38,004 bases of DNA from Microbacteriaceae bacterium (GCA_025464895.1 JAODMG010000028.1:1-38004), one strand, 5' to 3'. Counted from the first letter of the stretch, positions 24,494 to 34,233 are shown. The notes: generated by a model not told the origin, from the letters alone. Program-made: numbers and translations.

Positions 24494-25189
24494 CTAGCCT
24501 GCCTTCTCCAATCGGGATCGCGCAACCATCTGGCCGAACGCGGAATCGTCGAAGCGGGCGAGCATCGCCACCACCTCGTCGCGATCGACGCTCGCACCGA
24601 ATAGTTCGGTCTTCGGTTCGAATCGCACCCCCTCGGCCAGGGTGCCTGCATTTACGGCATCGAAGCCCATTGCATCGATGACTCCCGCAACGGCCTCGAC
24701 GTCGTCACGGTCGTCCCCGGCGATCGCCAAGGCCTTTCGGTCGGGGTCCCCGGGCGCACGTCCATCTTCGTCGAGTTCGTGGTAGCCCATGTGATTGAAG
24801 GTCTTCACCAGTCGTGCCTCGGGGATGAACGACCGCACGATCTCGCTCGACGACGTGGCTGCATCCTCGAATTCGGAGAGGATCCCATCGATCGGCCACC
24901 AGTAGTTCATCGCATCCACGACCAGCTTGCCGCGGAGGAGCGGCGCCTTGATCGAGCGGAATTTGCCGAGCGGAATGGCGAGGATGACGACATCGGACTC
25001 GGCGATGGCGGTCTCTGCCGTCACGGCATCGGCCCCCGGCGCCAGCACCTGGGTGATCAGGGAGATCTTCTCGGCCGGCCCTGAACCCGCGACCAGGACG
25101 CGATAGCCCGCCGCAATGGCGAGGCGGGCGAGCACGGTGCCGACCTTTCCGACGCCGAGAATCCCAATGGTTCTAATAGCTGTACTCAC
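24494..25189 (-). CDS. F420-dependent NADP reductase-like / NAD(P)-binding oxidoreductase
   Basis: A 231-residue protein with an N-terminal Rossmann fold, TIGILGVGKVGTVLARLA, in which GxGxxG is at 12-17. VVILAIPLGKF (about 67-77) and KTFNHMGYHEL follow, as in the family that includes the F420H2:NADP oxidoreductase and related NADP-binding proteins. The GTG at 25189 starts right at the fold and has no clear ribosome-binding site, so it may be leaderless. The frame is open to 25228 upstream, but those residues do not fit. Whether F420 is used cannot be told. Divergent from the peptide-binding-protein gene. Confidence 0.85.
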   Translation of the reverse strand: MSTAIRTIGILGVGKVGTVLARLAIAAGYRVLVAGSGPAEKISLITQVLAPGADAVTAETAIAESDVVILAIPLGKFRSIKAPLLRGKLVVDAMNYWWPIDGILSEFEDAATSSSEIVRSFIPEARLVKTFNHMGYHELDEDGRAPGDPDRKALAIAGDDRDDVEAVAGVIDAMGFDAVNAGTLAEGVRFEPKTELFGASVDRDEVVAMLARFDDSAFGQMVARSRLEKAG

Positions 25190-25298
25190 ACAATGAACAA
25201 TCGATTCGAGGGCCACGACATTCCGCACGGCACCGTTTCGCGGCCAACCGTCATGGCAGACGCTCCCGAATCGCCCAGCGACCCGTCACGGTCATTTA

Positions 25299-25352
25299 TT
25301 CCGAACGTAACAAGCCGGAAAGAAACTGGCGCTACTGTAACCATTACTACGA
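25299..25352 (+). promoter_or_regulatory. Conserved promoter/operator element, copy 1
   Basis: A 54-bp sequence that recurs at 28419-28472 with about 42 of 54 identical bases and no gaps. It holds an inverted repeat TTCCG-N12-CGGAA (25299-25320), with ACGTAACAA in the spacer, and TACTGTAACCAT (25333-25344), whose TACTGT fits a TANNNT -10 box. It lies 123 bp upstream of the binding-protein ATG (25476). Read as a regulated promoter for the peptide importer; the regulator is inferred to be the RpiR-type protein encoded at 34274. Confidence 0.65.
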
Positions 25353-25440
25353 CTAGTCATCGCGCTCTTCGAGGAGCGATTCCGCCGGACAGCCCTACAC
25401 GGACCGGGTCGTGGACGTACTGCCGAATTTTCCCATCACC

Positions 25441-25455
25441 GCATCCGACGGATGC
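25441..25455 (+). promoter_or_regulatory. Small stem-loop just before the ribosome-binding site
   Basis: GCATCC-GAC-GGATGC can form a 6-bp stem with a 3-nt loop, ending 8 nt before the GTGAGG ribosome-binding site of the binding-protein gene. It may tune translation or mRNA stability. The hexamer is itself common in this genome, so chance is possible. Confidence 0.3.
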
Positions 25456-25475
25456 AGAGAGTAGTGAGGCACTCA

Positions 25476-27035
25476 ATGAAGAAAAGGTTAGGAGCCGTCG
25501 TCGCGATCGCCGTCACGGCGGCGTTGGCGCTTGGAGGCTGCAGTGCTGCAAGCACCGGGTCGACAAGTTCGAGTGGCACTCCCACGAAGGGAGGGAACCT
25601 GACGATCGCGCGGTCAGCGGACATCATCTCGATGAACAACACGACCAACTTCGACAACAACTCGATTCGCGTCATGGAACAGATCATGGAACCCCTGTTC
25701 ATGGTCAGCGCGGATGGCAAGAAGCTGGAGCCGTGGCTCGCCACCAAGTACACGGTGTCGAAAGACAATCTCACCTACACGATCGACCTCCGCAAGGGAG
25801 TGAAGTTCTCGAACGGTAGCCCGATGACGGCCGCCGACGTCAAGTTCTCCATCGACCAGGACACGGCCACCGGCTCAGCGGGTTGGGGCTTCATCAACAC
25901 CGCGATCGACAAGGTCACCGCGGTTGACGACTCCACCGTCACGATCCAGCTGAAGTACCCATGGGCTCCATTGATCGCCGATCTGTCGCTGTTCAGCAAC
26001 GCCATCGTCCCGAACAACTACGGCGGCAAGACCTCCGCAGAGTTCTACACGGCTCCGGTCGGCACCGGTCCGTTCGTCTGGGGCTCCTGGACCAAGGGAC
26101 AGTCGGTGAAGGTGACCAAGAACCCGAACTACTGGCAGGCCGGCAAACCGTACCTGAACAGCGTCACCTGGACTGTCGTCCCGGACGCGAACACGCGGAA
26201 GCTGCAGGTGCAGGGCAAGCAGATCGATGTCGACGACACGCCGGACTGGTCGAGCCTCGCATCGTTGAAGACGACCCCCGGCATCAACGCCGTCACCTTC
26301 CCGTCCACCCAGATGGACTACATCGTCTTCAACGAGCAGAAGGCGCCATTCAACGACGTGCACATTCGTCAAGCCATTTCCTACGCGATCGATCGCGAAG
26401 CGATGGTTAAGGCCGTGCTGTTCGGCAACGGATCGGCCGCGAACTCGCTTCTGGCGCCCGGCGTGCCGTACTACGACAAGAACGCGGGCGGAGCGACCTA
26501 CGACGTGAAGAAGGCCAAGGCGGCGATGGCGCAGTCATCCAAGCCCAACGGATTCACGACCACCCTGCTGATCCGCTCAGGTGACCCGAACCAGACCTCG
26601 ATCGCGCAGATCATGCAGGCCGAGCTCAAGGCAATCGGAATCACTATGAACATCCAGCAGCTCGACCCAACCGCGAACAAGCAGGCCAGACTGGCCTCGA
26701 ACTTCGAAATGGCCTGGTCGTCCTGGACGATGGACATCCCTGACCCGGATGAGTGGACCTCGTTCGCGGTCGACCCCAACGGTGGATCGCACTCGGCGTT
26801 CAGCTACTACAACAACCCGGCGGTCATCTCGCTGAACAGCCAGGCTCAGAAGGAGATCGACCCTACCAAGCGCGCCGACCTCTACGCGCAGCTGCAGGAG
26901 CAGACGAGCAAGGACGCGTTCCTCGCTTACCTCTTCTACTCGCCGTATGTGTACGCCATGACCACCAGCGTCAAGGGTTTCCAGGTAACTCCTCTTGGCA
27001 ACTACCACCTCGAGGATGTCTACAAGACCCCGTAG
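25476..27035 (+). CDS. Peptide ABC transporter substrate-binding lipoprotein (family 5)
   Basis: A 519-residue extracytoplasmic binding protein of the DppA/OppA type. The signal peptide MKKRLGAVVAIAVTAALALG ends in lipobox GGC (Cys22). The mature part has GGNLTIARSADIISMN, LEPWLATKYTVSKDNLTYTI, LRKGVKFSNGSPMTAADV and NEQKAPFNDVHIRQAISYAIDREAM, all standard for family 5. ATG 25476 has GAGG 6 nt upstream and gives the signal peptide; an upstream in-frame start at 25452 adds a poor leader. Leu5 is a TTA codon, rare in such GC-rich DNA. A hairpin follows the stop. Likely ligand: a peptide, judged from the peptidases downstream. Confidence 0.94.
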   Translation: MKKRLGAVVAIAVTAALALGGCSAASTGSTSSSGTPTKGGNLTIARSADIISMNNTTNFDNNSIRVMEQIMEPLFMVSADGKKLEPWLATKYTVSKDNLTYTIDLRKGVKFSNGSPMTAADVKFSIDQDTATGSAGWGFINTAIDKVTAVDDSTVTIQLKYPWAPLIADLSLFSNAIVPNNYGGKTSAEFYTAPVGTGPFVWGSWTKGQSVKVTKNPNYWQAGKPYLNSVTWTVVPDANTRKLQVQGKQIDVDDTPDWSSLASLKTTPGINAVTFPSTQMDYIVFNEQKAPFNDVHIRQAISYAIDREAMVKAVLFGNGSAANSLLAPGVPYYDKNAGGATYDVKKAKAAMAQSSKPNGFTTTLLIRSGDPNQTSIAQIMQAELKAIGITMNIQQLDPTANKQARLASNFEMAWSSWTMDIPDPDEWTSFAVDPNGGSHSAFSYYNNPAVISLNSQAQKEIDPTKRADLYAQLQEQTSKDAFLAYLFYSPYVYAMTTSVKGFQVTPLGNYHLEDVYKTP

Positions 27036-27047
27036 TACGCCTCACCT

Positions 27048-27080
27048 GAGGGGGCGGTTCCTCGTCGGAGCCGCCCCCTC
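27048..27080 (+). terminator. Strong hairpin after the binding-protein gene
   Basis: Arms 27048-27061 and 27067-27080 (GAGGGGGCGGTTCC paired with GGAGCCGCCCCCTC, one G-T wobble) enclose a 5-nt loop. It begins 12 nt after the binding-protein stop and has no strong T-tract. It may be a partial terminator or a 3' stabiliser that keeps binding-protein mRNA in excess over the downstream genes. Confidence 0.75.
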
Positions 27081-27128
27081 GTTCCACCACCGGCACGTAT
27101 CGGTGACCGCACCAGCAAGCAGGTATTC

Positions 27129-28403
27129 ATGGATGACAGGACCGTCGATACGGACCGATCGCTCGCCGAGCGCCAGGCGCAGGCCCGGTTGAACCTGGCC
27201 GAGGCATCGGAGCGACTCGAGCGATTGGGACGCCCGCTGAACGCCGTCGTCAGATCCATCTCCACTCCACCGCGCGCATCCGACGGGCCGCTGCTCGGTA
27301 TGCCGATCGCCGTGAAAGACATGTTCGATGTCGCCGGCCAGCCGCGCGGCAATGGCAACCCTGAAGACATGGTCGGACCGACCGCTCTGGCCGATGCGCC
27401 CGCCATCACCGCCCTGCGCGCCGCCGGTGCCGATGTCTTCGCGCTCGCGGCGATGCTCGAATACGCGGCGGGTGCCCAGCATCCTGACCTCGCGGAGGCA
27501 CGGAACCCGGTCGACCCCCGGCTGACCGCCGGAGGATCGAGCGGAGGTTCCGCGGCCCTCGTCGGCGCCGGCGTGTGCCCGGCAGCCCTCGGAACCGATA
27601 CCGGCGGCTCGATCCGGCTTCCCGCACACTACTGCGGCGTGGTCGGGTTCAAGCCGAGCTTCGGCACCCTCCCGGTCGACGGCGTACAGCCACTCTCCCC
27701 CACCCTCGACCACGTCGGCATCATCGCCAAAGACGTCCAGACGACCGCGACCGTGTTCGACGCCATGCGCGGCGGTGCAGGCGAGCCGGTGGTTACACCT
27801 CATCTCACGATCGGCGTGCTGGTCGGACAGTTGGCCGACCCCAGGCTCGACCCAGAACTCGCCGCCATCGTGTCGAGTGCTGTCGACACCCTGCGCGCCA
27901 GCGTGACGATCGTCGAAGTCGACTCGACCGCGCTCGATGCGGTGAACGCCTGGATGGGCGACATCATCAGCTACGAGGTCTGGCAGATCCACGGCGCCGC
28001 GATGACCGATCGGCCGGATCATTTCGGTGCGCCGACGGCTCGCAGGTTCCGTTCGGCAGGAACGATCACCGAAACGGAGTATGAGGCGGCGCTCTCCGCG
28101 CGCGACTCCCTTCTCCCCGCGGCGCTCGCCCTGCTCGACGGCGTCGACGTCCTGGTCGGACCTGCCGGACCGTATGTCGCCCCTGCAGTCTCCCCGCCGG
28201 GAGACACCCCCGAAGGAGCGATCGAGGGCATCTTCACCCAGCCATACAACATGACCGGACAGCCGGCGATCGTGCTCCCCTGCGGCACAACGGCAGACGG
28301 ACTGCCGGTCGGGTTGCAGCTGGCCGCAGCCGTCGGGGCGGACGATCTGCTGCTGGCCGCGGCATCCGTGGTCGAACGAACCATCGGGGGAGGCCGACGA
28401 TGA
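27129..28403 (+). CDS. Amidase signature family enzyme
   Basis: A 424-residue hydrolase of the amidase signature family, cleaving a C-N amide bond. The Ser-cis-Ser-Lys triad is recognisable: Lys63 (PIAVKDMFDVAG), the cis-serine near Ser137 in TAGGSSGGSAALVGAG, and the nucleophile Ser161 in GTDTGGSIRLPA. NMTGQPAIVLPCG and DGLPVGLQLAA near the C-terminus are also typical. No signal peptide, so it acts in the cytoplasm. It lies between the binding-protein gene and the permease genes of a peptide importer, so an imported amide (peptide amide, amino-acid amide or similar) is a likely substrate. GatA is an alternative family member, but gatB/gatC are absent. Confidence 0.9.
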   Translation: MDDRTVDTDRSLAERQAQARLNLAEASERLERLGRPLNAVVRSISTPPRASDGPLLGMPIAVKDMFDVAGQPRGNGNPEDMVGPTALADAPAITALRAAGADVFALAAMLEYAAGAQHPDLAEARNPVDPRLTAGGSSGGSAALVGAGVCPAALGTDTGGSIRLPAHYCGVVGFKPSFGTLPVDGVQPLSPTLDHVGIIAKDVQTTATVFDAMRGGAGEPVVTPHLTIGVLVGQLADPRLDPELAAIVSSAVDTLRASVTIVEVDSTALDAVNAWMGDIISYEVWQIHGAAMTDRPDHFGAPTARRFRSAGTITETEYEAALSARDSLLPAALALLDGVDVLVGPAGPYVAPAVSPPGDTPEGAIEGIFTQPYNMTGQPAIVLPCGTTADGLPVGLQLAAAVGADDLLLAAASVVERTIGGGRR

Positions 28404-28418
28404 CGACATGGGCGCGTC

Positions 28419-28472
28419 TTCCGTACGTAACAAATCGGAAAAGAAAACCCGATACTGTAACCATCAATACGA
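28419..28472 (+). promoter_or_regulatory. Conserved promoter/operator element, copy 2
   Basis: Second copy of the element at 25299-25352. TTCCG-N12-CGGAA is at 28419-28440 with the same ACGTAACAA core, and TACTGTAACCAT at 28453-28464 at identical spacing. It starts 16 nt after the amidase stop and ends 64 bp before the permease ATG (28537), so it would give the permease-ATPase-peptidase segment its own promoter under the same control as the binding-protein gene. Confidence 0.65.
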
Positions 28473-28536
28473 ATCGCGAGACGGAAGCCCACGCGACGTC
28501 CGGCGGTTCCGACGCAAACACAAGGGAGGTGTGACC

Positions 28537-29496
28537 ATGCTCCATCGACTCAGGTTCATCCCGGGGCGCTTGGTCCAATCGATCCCGGTCGCATTCGGTG
28601 TGACCCTGATCGTGTTCTTCATGGCCCGTCTGCTGCCAGGCAATGCCGCACTGGCGATCCTCGGCCAACAGGCGAACGCCGCCAGCGTGGCGGCACTGAG
28701 CAAACAGCTCGGGCTGAACCAGCCGCTGTGGGAACAGTACTTCCTGTTCATCGGACGACTGTTCCAAGGCAACCTCGGTACGAGCCTCACCTACCAGATA
28801 CCGGTGAGCGAGCTGCTCTCCCAGGCGATACCGGTCACCCTGTCCCTCCTCGGACTGGCACTGCTGCTCGCTCTCGTCATCAGCGTCCCCCTCGCCGCCC
28901 TCGCCGCGTTTCGCCCGGGAAGCCCCCGGGATCTCGGCGTGCGCGCATTCACCCTCCTCGGGCAGGGAATGCCGCAGTTCTGGCTCGGCATCATGCTCAT
29001 CCTGCTGCTCGCGATCGGCGTGCCGCTGTTCCCTGTCGGCGGCTACGGCAACTCGCCTGCCGATCATCCGTACTACCTGTTCCTACCGTCACTCACGCTC
29101 GCGATCGCCATGTGCCCGACCATCATCAGGAGCCTTCGCTCGTCGATGATCGACGTGCTGGGGTCCGACTACGTCGGAACGGCACGCTCGAAGGGCTCCT
29201 ATGGGGCCGCGCTGTTCCGCGGCCACGTGCTTCGCAACGCGGCGATCCCGACCGTGTCGGTGATCGGCGTCAACCTCGGCTTCCTGGTCGGCGGATCGCT
29301 CGTCATCGAGAAGGTGTTCGCCCTGCCCGGCCTCGGTTCGATAATGATCAACGCAATCTTCACCAGGGACTTCCCCACCGTCCAGGGGGTCACCCTCTTC
29401 GTCGCCCTCTTCGTCGTCGTCGTCGGAATCCTGACAGACGTCGTCTACACCATGCTCGATCCCCGAGTGGACCTCAGCGGCAAGGAGAACGCGTGA
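28537..29496 (+). CDS. Peptide ABC transporter permease, DppB/OppB type
   Basis: A 319-residue inner-membrane permease. The N-terminal FIPGRLVQSIPVAFGVTLIVFFMARLLPG is typical of DppB, and the EAA-like loop is seen at DYVGTARSKGSYGAALFRGHVLRNAAIPTV. GGSLVIEKVFALPGLGSIM follows. The ATG at 28537 is preceded by GGGAGGT 6 nt upstream. The frame is open upstream to 28408, but that part runs through the conserved promoter element and gives a poorly folded leader, so it is rejected. Its stop overlaps the next gene as GTGA. Confidence 0.95.
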   Translation: MLHRLRFIPGRLVQSIPVAFGVTLIVFFMARLLPGNAALAILGQQANAASVAALSKQLGLNQPLWEQYFLFIGRLFQGNLGTSLTYQIPVSELLSQAIPVTLSLLGLALLLALVISVPLAALAAFRPGSPRDLGVRAFTLLGQGMPQFWLGIMLILLLAIGVPLFPVGGYGNSPADHPYYLFLPSLTLAIAMCPTIIRSLRSSMIDVLGSDYVGTARSKGSYGAALFRGHVLRNAAIPTVSVIGVNLGFLVGGSLVIEKVFALPGLGSIMINAIFTRDFPTVQGVTLFVALFVVVVGILTDVVYTMLDPRVDLSGKENA

Positions 29497-30377
29497 CCAC
29501 CCCAACAGCCATGCTGGTCGCCCACAAGGAGCGACGCCGCGCCACCCGCACCCGCTCGATCAAGGCCTGGTACCGAAACGGTTCGCTCATGGCCGGCATG
29601 ATCATCACCGGTCTGCTCGTCCTGGTTGCCGTCCTCGCGCCGGTGATCGCCCCGTACAGCCCGATCACCCAGCACCTCACCGACGCACTCCAGCCCACGA
29701 GCCCCGCGCACTGGCTCGGCACCGACAAATATGGTCGGGATGTACTGTCCCGGCTCATCTGGGGCGCCCAGGTCGATCTGCGGGTCGGCTTTCTCGCGGT
29801 TCTCATCCCGTTCGTCATCGGTTCGATTCTCGGCGGGATCGCCGGCTACTTCGGCGGGTGGCTCGATACGGTGCTGATGCGGATCGTCGATATCTTCTTC
29901 GCCTTCCCGTTCTACGTCATGGTCATCGTCCTGGTCTTCATCTTCGGCTCAGGAGAGTTCAGCATCTACATCGCCATCGCTGCGGTCTCCTGGGTGTCCT
30001 ACGCGAAAATCGTTCGAGGCGAAGTTCTCATCGCCAAGAAGCAGGACTACGTCGTCGCCGCCCGTCTCGGCGGCATGTCCCACGCACGCATCCTGGTCAG
30101 GCACATCGGGCCGAACGTGCTGTCGCAGGCGATCATCTACGGCATGAGCGACATCGTGATGGACATCATGGCGATCGTCACGCTCGGCTACCTCGGACTC
30201 GGCATCGCACCACCCACCGCCGAGTGGGGAAGCATGATCAACGACGGCCAGGAATTCATCACCACCCATTGGCAGCAGGCGACCATCCCCGGTCTCGTAG
30301 TGGTCGTGACCAGCCTCGGCCTCTCCTGGCTCGGCGATGGCCTCTCTGACCTGCTCAGCCCCGAAAGGAGGAAGTGA
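29493..30377 (+). CDS. Peptide ABC transporter permease, DppC/OppC type
   Basis: A 294-residue second permease. HWLGTDKYGRDVLSRLIWGAQVDLRVG is the DppC/OppC signature; the EAA loop is DYVVAARLGGMSHARILVRHIGPNV, and LGYLGLGIAPPTAEWGSMINDGQ follows. The N-terminal 30 residues are basic and cytoplasmic before the first membrane helix (about 35-56). The GTG at 29493 overlaps the upstream stop by 4 nt, so the two permeases are translationally coupled. Confidence 0.95.
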   Translation: MTTPTAMLVAHKERRRATRTRSIKAWYRNGSLMAGMIITGLLVLVAVLAPVIAPYSPITQHLTDALQPTSPAHWLGTDKYGRDVLSRLIWGAQVDLRVGFLAVLIPFVIGSILGGIAGYFGGWLDTVLMRIVDIFFAFPFYVMVIVLVFIFGSGEFSIYIAIAAVSWVSYAKIVRGEVLIAKKQDYVVAARLGGMSHARILVRHIGPNVLSQAIIYGMSDIVMDIMAIVTLGYLGLGIAPPTAEWGSMINDGQEFITTHWQQATIPGLVVVVTSLGLSWLGDGLSDLLSPERRK

Positions 30378-30379
30378 CC

Positions 30380-31368
30380 ATGGCAACACCACTGCTCAGC
30401 GTGTCATCGCTCACCATCGGCATCCGTCGCAAAGGCCAGCCGGACACGGTCATCGTGGACAGCCTGTCGTTCGACATCCAGAAGGGCGAGCGATTCGGGA
30501 TCGTCGGCGAATCCGGTTCTGGAAAGTCCCTGACTCTCCGCGCCATCGCCGACCTGCTTCCGAAGGGCGTCGAAGTGCTCTCCGGCAGCATCCGCTACGA
30601 CGGTGCAGAACTGATCGGCATGCCGGCGGCCCAGCGACGAAAGCTGATGGGTCCGGAGATCGCAATGATCTTCCAGGAGCCGATGACCGCGCTCAATCCG
30701 GTCGTCCGGGTCGGCGAGCAAATCGCGGAGGGGCCCCGTCGCTACCTCGGGCTGTCGAAGCAGGCCGCCGCGGAGCTCGCCATCGAGATGATGGCGAAGA
30801 CCGGCATCCCCGATCCGGCTCGCCGGGCCCGTGCCTACCCGCACGAACTCTCTGGCGGACTCCGACAGAGGATCATGATCGCGATGGCGCTGTCCTGCGG
30901 CCCGAAACTCCTGCTCTGCGACGAACCGACCACCGCCCTCGACGTGACGGTGCAGCACCAGGTGCTCAGGGTGCTCGAAGAGCTGTGCGCCGACTCGGGC
31001 GCATCACTCGCCTTCGTCACCCACGACCTCGCCGTGGTGAATCAGACCTGCACGGACCTCGCGGTCATGTATGCCGGCCACATCGTCGAATCCGGGCGAG
31101 TCGCCGAGGTGTTCTCCGATCCGCGTCATCCGTACACGAAGGGCCTGCTCGACTCCGCTCCGGACTTCGACCAGCCCGATCGTGAACTGGTTTCGATCCC
31201 CGGATTCCCGCCGAACCTGGCCGCGCGGCCGAGCGGATGCCCGTTCGCCCCCCGGTGCCAGTTCGCGGTCGAGGCCTGCACGACGGCGATGCCACCGACG
31301 GACGAGGTGGCACCAGGCCACTTCGCGGCCTGCTTCGAGTCCGCCCGTATCTTCGAGGGGGCTGCAGC

Positions 31369-31372
<4 letters not shown>
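30380..31372 (+). CDS. Peptide ABC transporter ATP-binding protein, DppD/OppD type
   Basis: A 330-residue ATPase. Walker A GESGSGKS is at 43-50, Q-loop [13 protein letters not shown] at 98-109, signature LSGGLRQR at 157-164, Walker [13 protein letters not shown] at 177-188 and switch His in FVTHDLAVV. The C-terminal oligopeptide-transporter domain has [12 protein letters not shown] and the [14 protein letters not shown] cysteines that in some DppD proteins bind an iron-sulfur cluster. The ATG at 30380 has AGGAGG 8 nt upstream; the GTG at 30374 is too close to that site. Confidence 0.95.
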
Positions 31373-32388
<1,016 letters not shown>

Positions 32389-32399
32389 GAGCACCACAG

Positions 32400-33236
32400 G
32401 TGAAGGTTTGGATGTCGTTGGACATGGAGGGCGTCGCCGGCGTCGTCGATTGGGAGCAGTGCCGCCCGGGAAGCGGCGCAGCGTATGCGCTCGGTTGTGA
32501 GCTACTGCAGGACGAGGTCAACGCGGCGATCGAGGGCGCCATCGCCGGCGGAGCGACCGAGATCGTCTTGAACGACTCGCACAGCAGGATGGCCAACCTC
32601 GACCCGCGGAAGATCGCCGGAGGCGCGCAGTACCTCTCCGGGCGGCACAAGCCGCGGTACATGATGCAGGGCCTCGACGAGTCATTCGACGCCGCATTCT
32701 TCGTCGGCTACCACGGTTCGATCTCTGGCAGACCGTCGACCATGTCGCACACCTACAACCCCGAGGTATTCTCCGGGGCCAAGATCAACGGGACGTACGT
32801 CGGGGAGAGCGGCATCAACGCCCTCGTCGCCGACCACTATCGGGTTCCGATCGCGTTCGTCTCCGGCGACTCGGTCACCTGGGAGGAGACTGAGCCGTTC
32901 GCGGCGGGCGGGGTCAACGTCGTGACCAAGACCTCGATCACGAGGGCGAGCGCCCTGAACCTGCATCCGACCGAGTCCTGCCGACTGATCCGGGAAGGCG
33001 CGGAGCTCGCGCTCACCCGGGTGGCCGGCGGCAGCGTGGCACTGCCGAACATCGCACGCCCCGCGGTCCTCGACCTCGAATTCCAGACCGCGGACATGGC
33101 GGAGGTCGCGACCTGGGCGCGTGACGTCGAACGCACCGACGAGCGCGGGGTGCGCATCGAGGGCGACGATCTCCTGTCGATCTTCACGTCATTCGTCGCC
33201 GTCAACTACATCACTCGTCAAGCTGGGGGTCGCTAA
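32400..33236 (+). CDS. M55-family D-aminopeptidase (DppA-like)
   Basis: A 278-residue zinc peptidase of family M55, which in Bacillus DppA removes N-terminal D-amino acids from short peptides. The metal ligands line up with that family: Asp8 and Glu10 in LDMEGVAG, His61 in NDSHS, His105 in GYHG, and Glu136 in VGESGIN. The GTG at 32400 has AGGAG 8 nt upstream. It directly follows the importer ATPase, so its substrate is probably an imported peptide. D-specificity is inferred from the family. Confidence 0.93.
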   Translation: MKVWMSLDMEGVAGVVDWEQCRPGSGAAYALGCELLQDEVNAAIEGAIAGGATEIVLNDSHSRMANLDPRKIAGGAQYLSGRHKPRYMMQGLDESFDAAFFVGYHGSISGRPSTMSHTYNPEVFSGAKINGTYVGESGINALVADHYRVPIAFVSGDSVTWEETEPFAAGGVNVVTKTSITRASALNLHPTESCRLIREGAELALTRVAGGSVALPNIARPAVLDLEFQTADMAEVATWARDVERTDERGVRIEGDDLLSIFTSFVAVNYITRQAGGR

Positions 33237-33239
33237 GAA

Positions 33240-34190
33240 ATGCCTGTCCACGAAGAAGCAATCGCTCGTCCTGCCGGCATCCGGCTCTGGGATGTCGCGC
33301 CGCAGAACGGTTTCGCTCTCGCCCTTCACGGCGGAGCCGGCGGCCTGATCGAGGAGCTGTCGAGCGAGGGGACGGATGCGTTCGAAGAGGGCCTGGCCAT
33401 CGCCCACGCCGCCGGTCGCGCGATTCTGGAGCGAGGCGGCCACGCACTGGACGCCGTCTGTGCCACTGTCGAGCAATTGGAGAACCACCGGCTGTTCAAC
33501 GCGGGACGCGGCGCGGCACTGACCGCGCTCGGCGGGGTCGAACATGACGCATCGGTCATGGACGGATCCGGCGAGGCCGGCGCGATCGCGGCCTCCCGCC
33601 ACGCCAAGAACCCGGTCTACGTCGCCCGCAGCGTGATGGAGAAGAGCCCGCACCTGTTCCTGGTCTCCCCCAGCAAAGAGATGGTGATCGACTGGGGCCA
33701 CGAGACCGCCGAACAGGAGTACTTCATCACAGAGCCGCGTCAGCGCCAGCTGGCAAGGATCCAGGCCAGCCAGCTGGTCGCGCCGAGGCATGGAACCGTC
33801 GGAGCGGTTGCCCGCGACTCCCATGGACGGGTGGCAGCGGCCACCTCGACCGGCGGCATGGTCAACCAGCAGCTCGGTCGGGTCGGCGACACGCCGATCA
33901 TCGGCGCGGGCAACTACGCTCGCAACGAGTTCGCCGCAATCTCCTGCACGGGAGAGGGAGAGGCATTCATCCGCGGCGTCGTCGCGTACGACATCGTCGC
34001 CAGGATGCGCTACCTCGGCTCAGAGCTGCCGGAGGCGGTCGCCGCGACGATCGAAACCGAACTCACGGCGAATCACTCGAGTGGCGGCCTGGTCAGCGTC
34101 GGCGGGGACGGCCGAGTCGTTGTCGCACACAACTCCCCACGGATGTTCGCCGCGTTCGAAGACGAGAACGGACTGGTACTGCTTACCTGA
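33240..34190 (+). CDS. Isoaspartyl peptidase / L-asparaginase (Ntn-hydrolase, family T2)
   Basis: A 316-residue plant-type asparaginase. It self-cleaves to expose an N-terminal threonine that hydrolyses beta-aspartyl peptides or asparagine. The autoproteolysis site is PRHGTVGAVA with Gly185-Thr186. The substrate loops HGGAGG (30-35), FNAGRGAALT (86-95) and ATSTGGM (201-207) are intact. No signal peptide, so cytoplasmic. Its ATG is 3 nt after the M55 gene stop. Beta-aspartyl dipeptides from cyanophycin, peptidoglycan or aged protein are possible substrates. A strong hairpin lies just downstream. Confidence 0.93.
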   Translation: MPVHEEAIARPAGIRLWDVAPQNGFALALHGGAGGLIEELSSEGTDAFEEGLAIAHAAGRAILERGGHALDAVCATVEQLENHRLFNAGRGAALTALGGVEHDASVMDGSGEAGAIAASRHAKNPVYVARSVMEKSPHLFLVSPSKEMVIDWGHETAEQEYFITEPRQRQLARIQASQLVAPRHGTVGAVARDSHGRVAAATSTGGMVNQQLGRVGDTPIIGAGNYARNEFAAISCTGEGEAFIRGVVAYDIVARMRYLGSELPEAVAATIETELTANHSSGGLVSVGGDGRVVVAHNSPRMFAAFEDENGLVLLT

Positions 34191-34199
34191 CACCATCCC

Positions 34200-34233
34200 G
34201 GCGGATGCAGACCGGTCACGGTCGGCATCCGCC
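34200..34233 (+). terminator. Two-part hairpin after the isoaspartyl peptidase gene
   Basis: Outer stem GGCGGATGC (34200-34208) with GCATCCGCC (34225-34233), then an A-G mismatch, inner stem GACCG (34210-34214) with CGGTC (34219-34223), loop GTCA. No T-tract follows. It ends the importer-peptidase segment and separates it from the RpiR-type regulator gene. The outer stem is built from the GGATGC/GCATCC hexamer common in this window. Confidence 0.8.

Noticed and set aside
27042-28433. Minus-strand open frame of 463 residues
   Set aside because: Antisense to the amidase gene, which has the full catalytic triad; no domain recognised.
28408-28536. Longer N-terminus for the DppB-type permease
   Set aside because: The extra 43 residues would be encoded by the duplicated promoter element and lie before a strong ribosome-binding site (GGGAGGT) at the real ATG.
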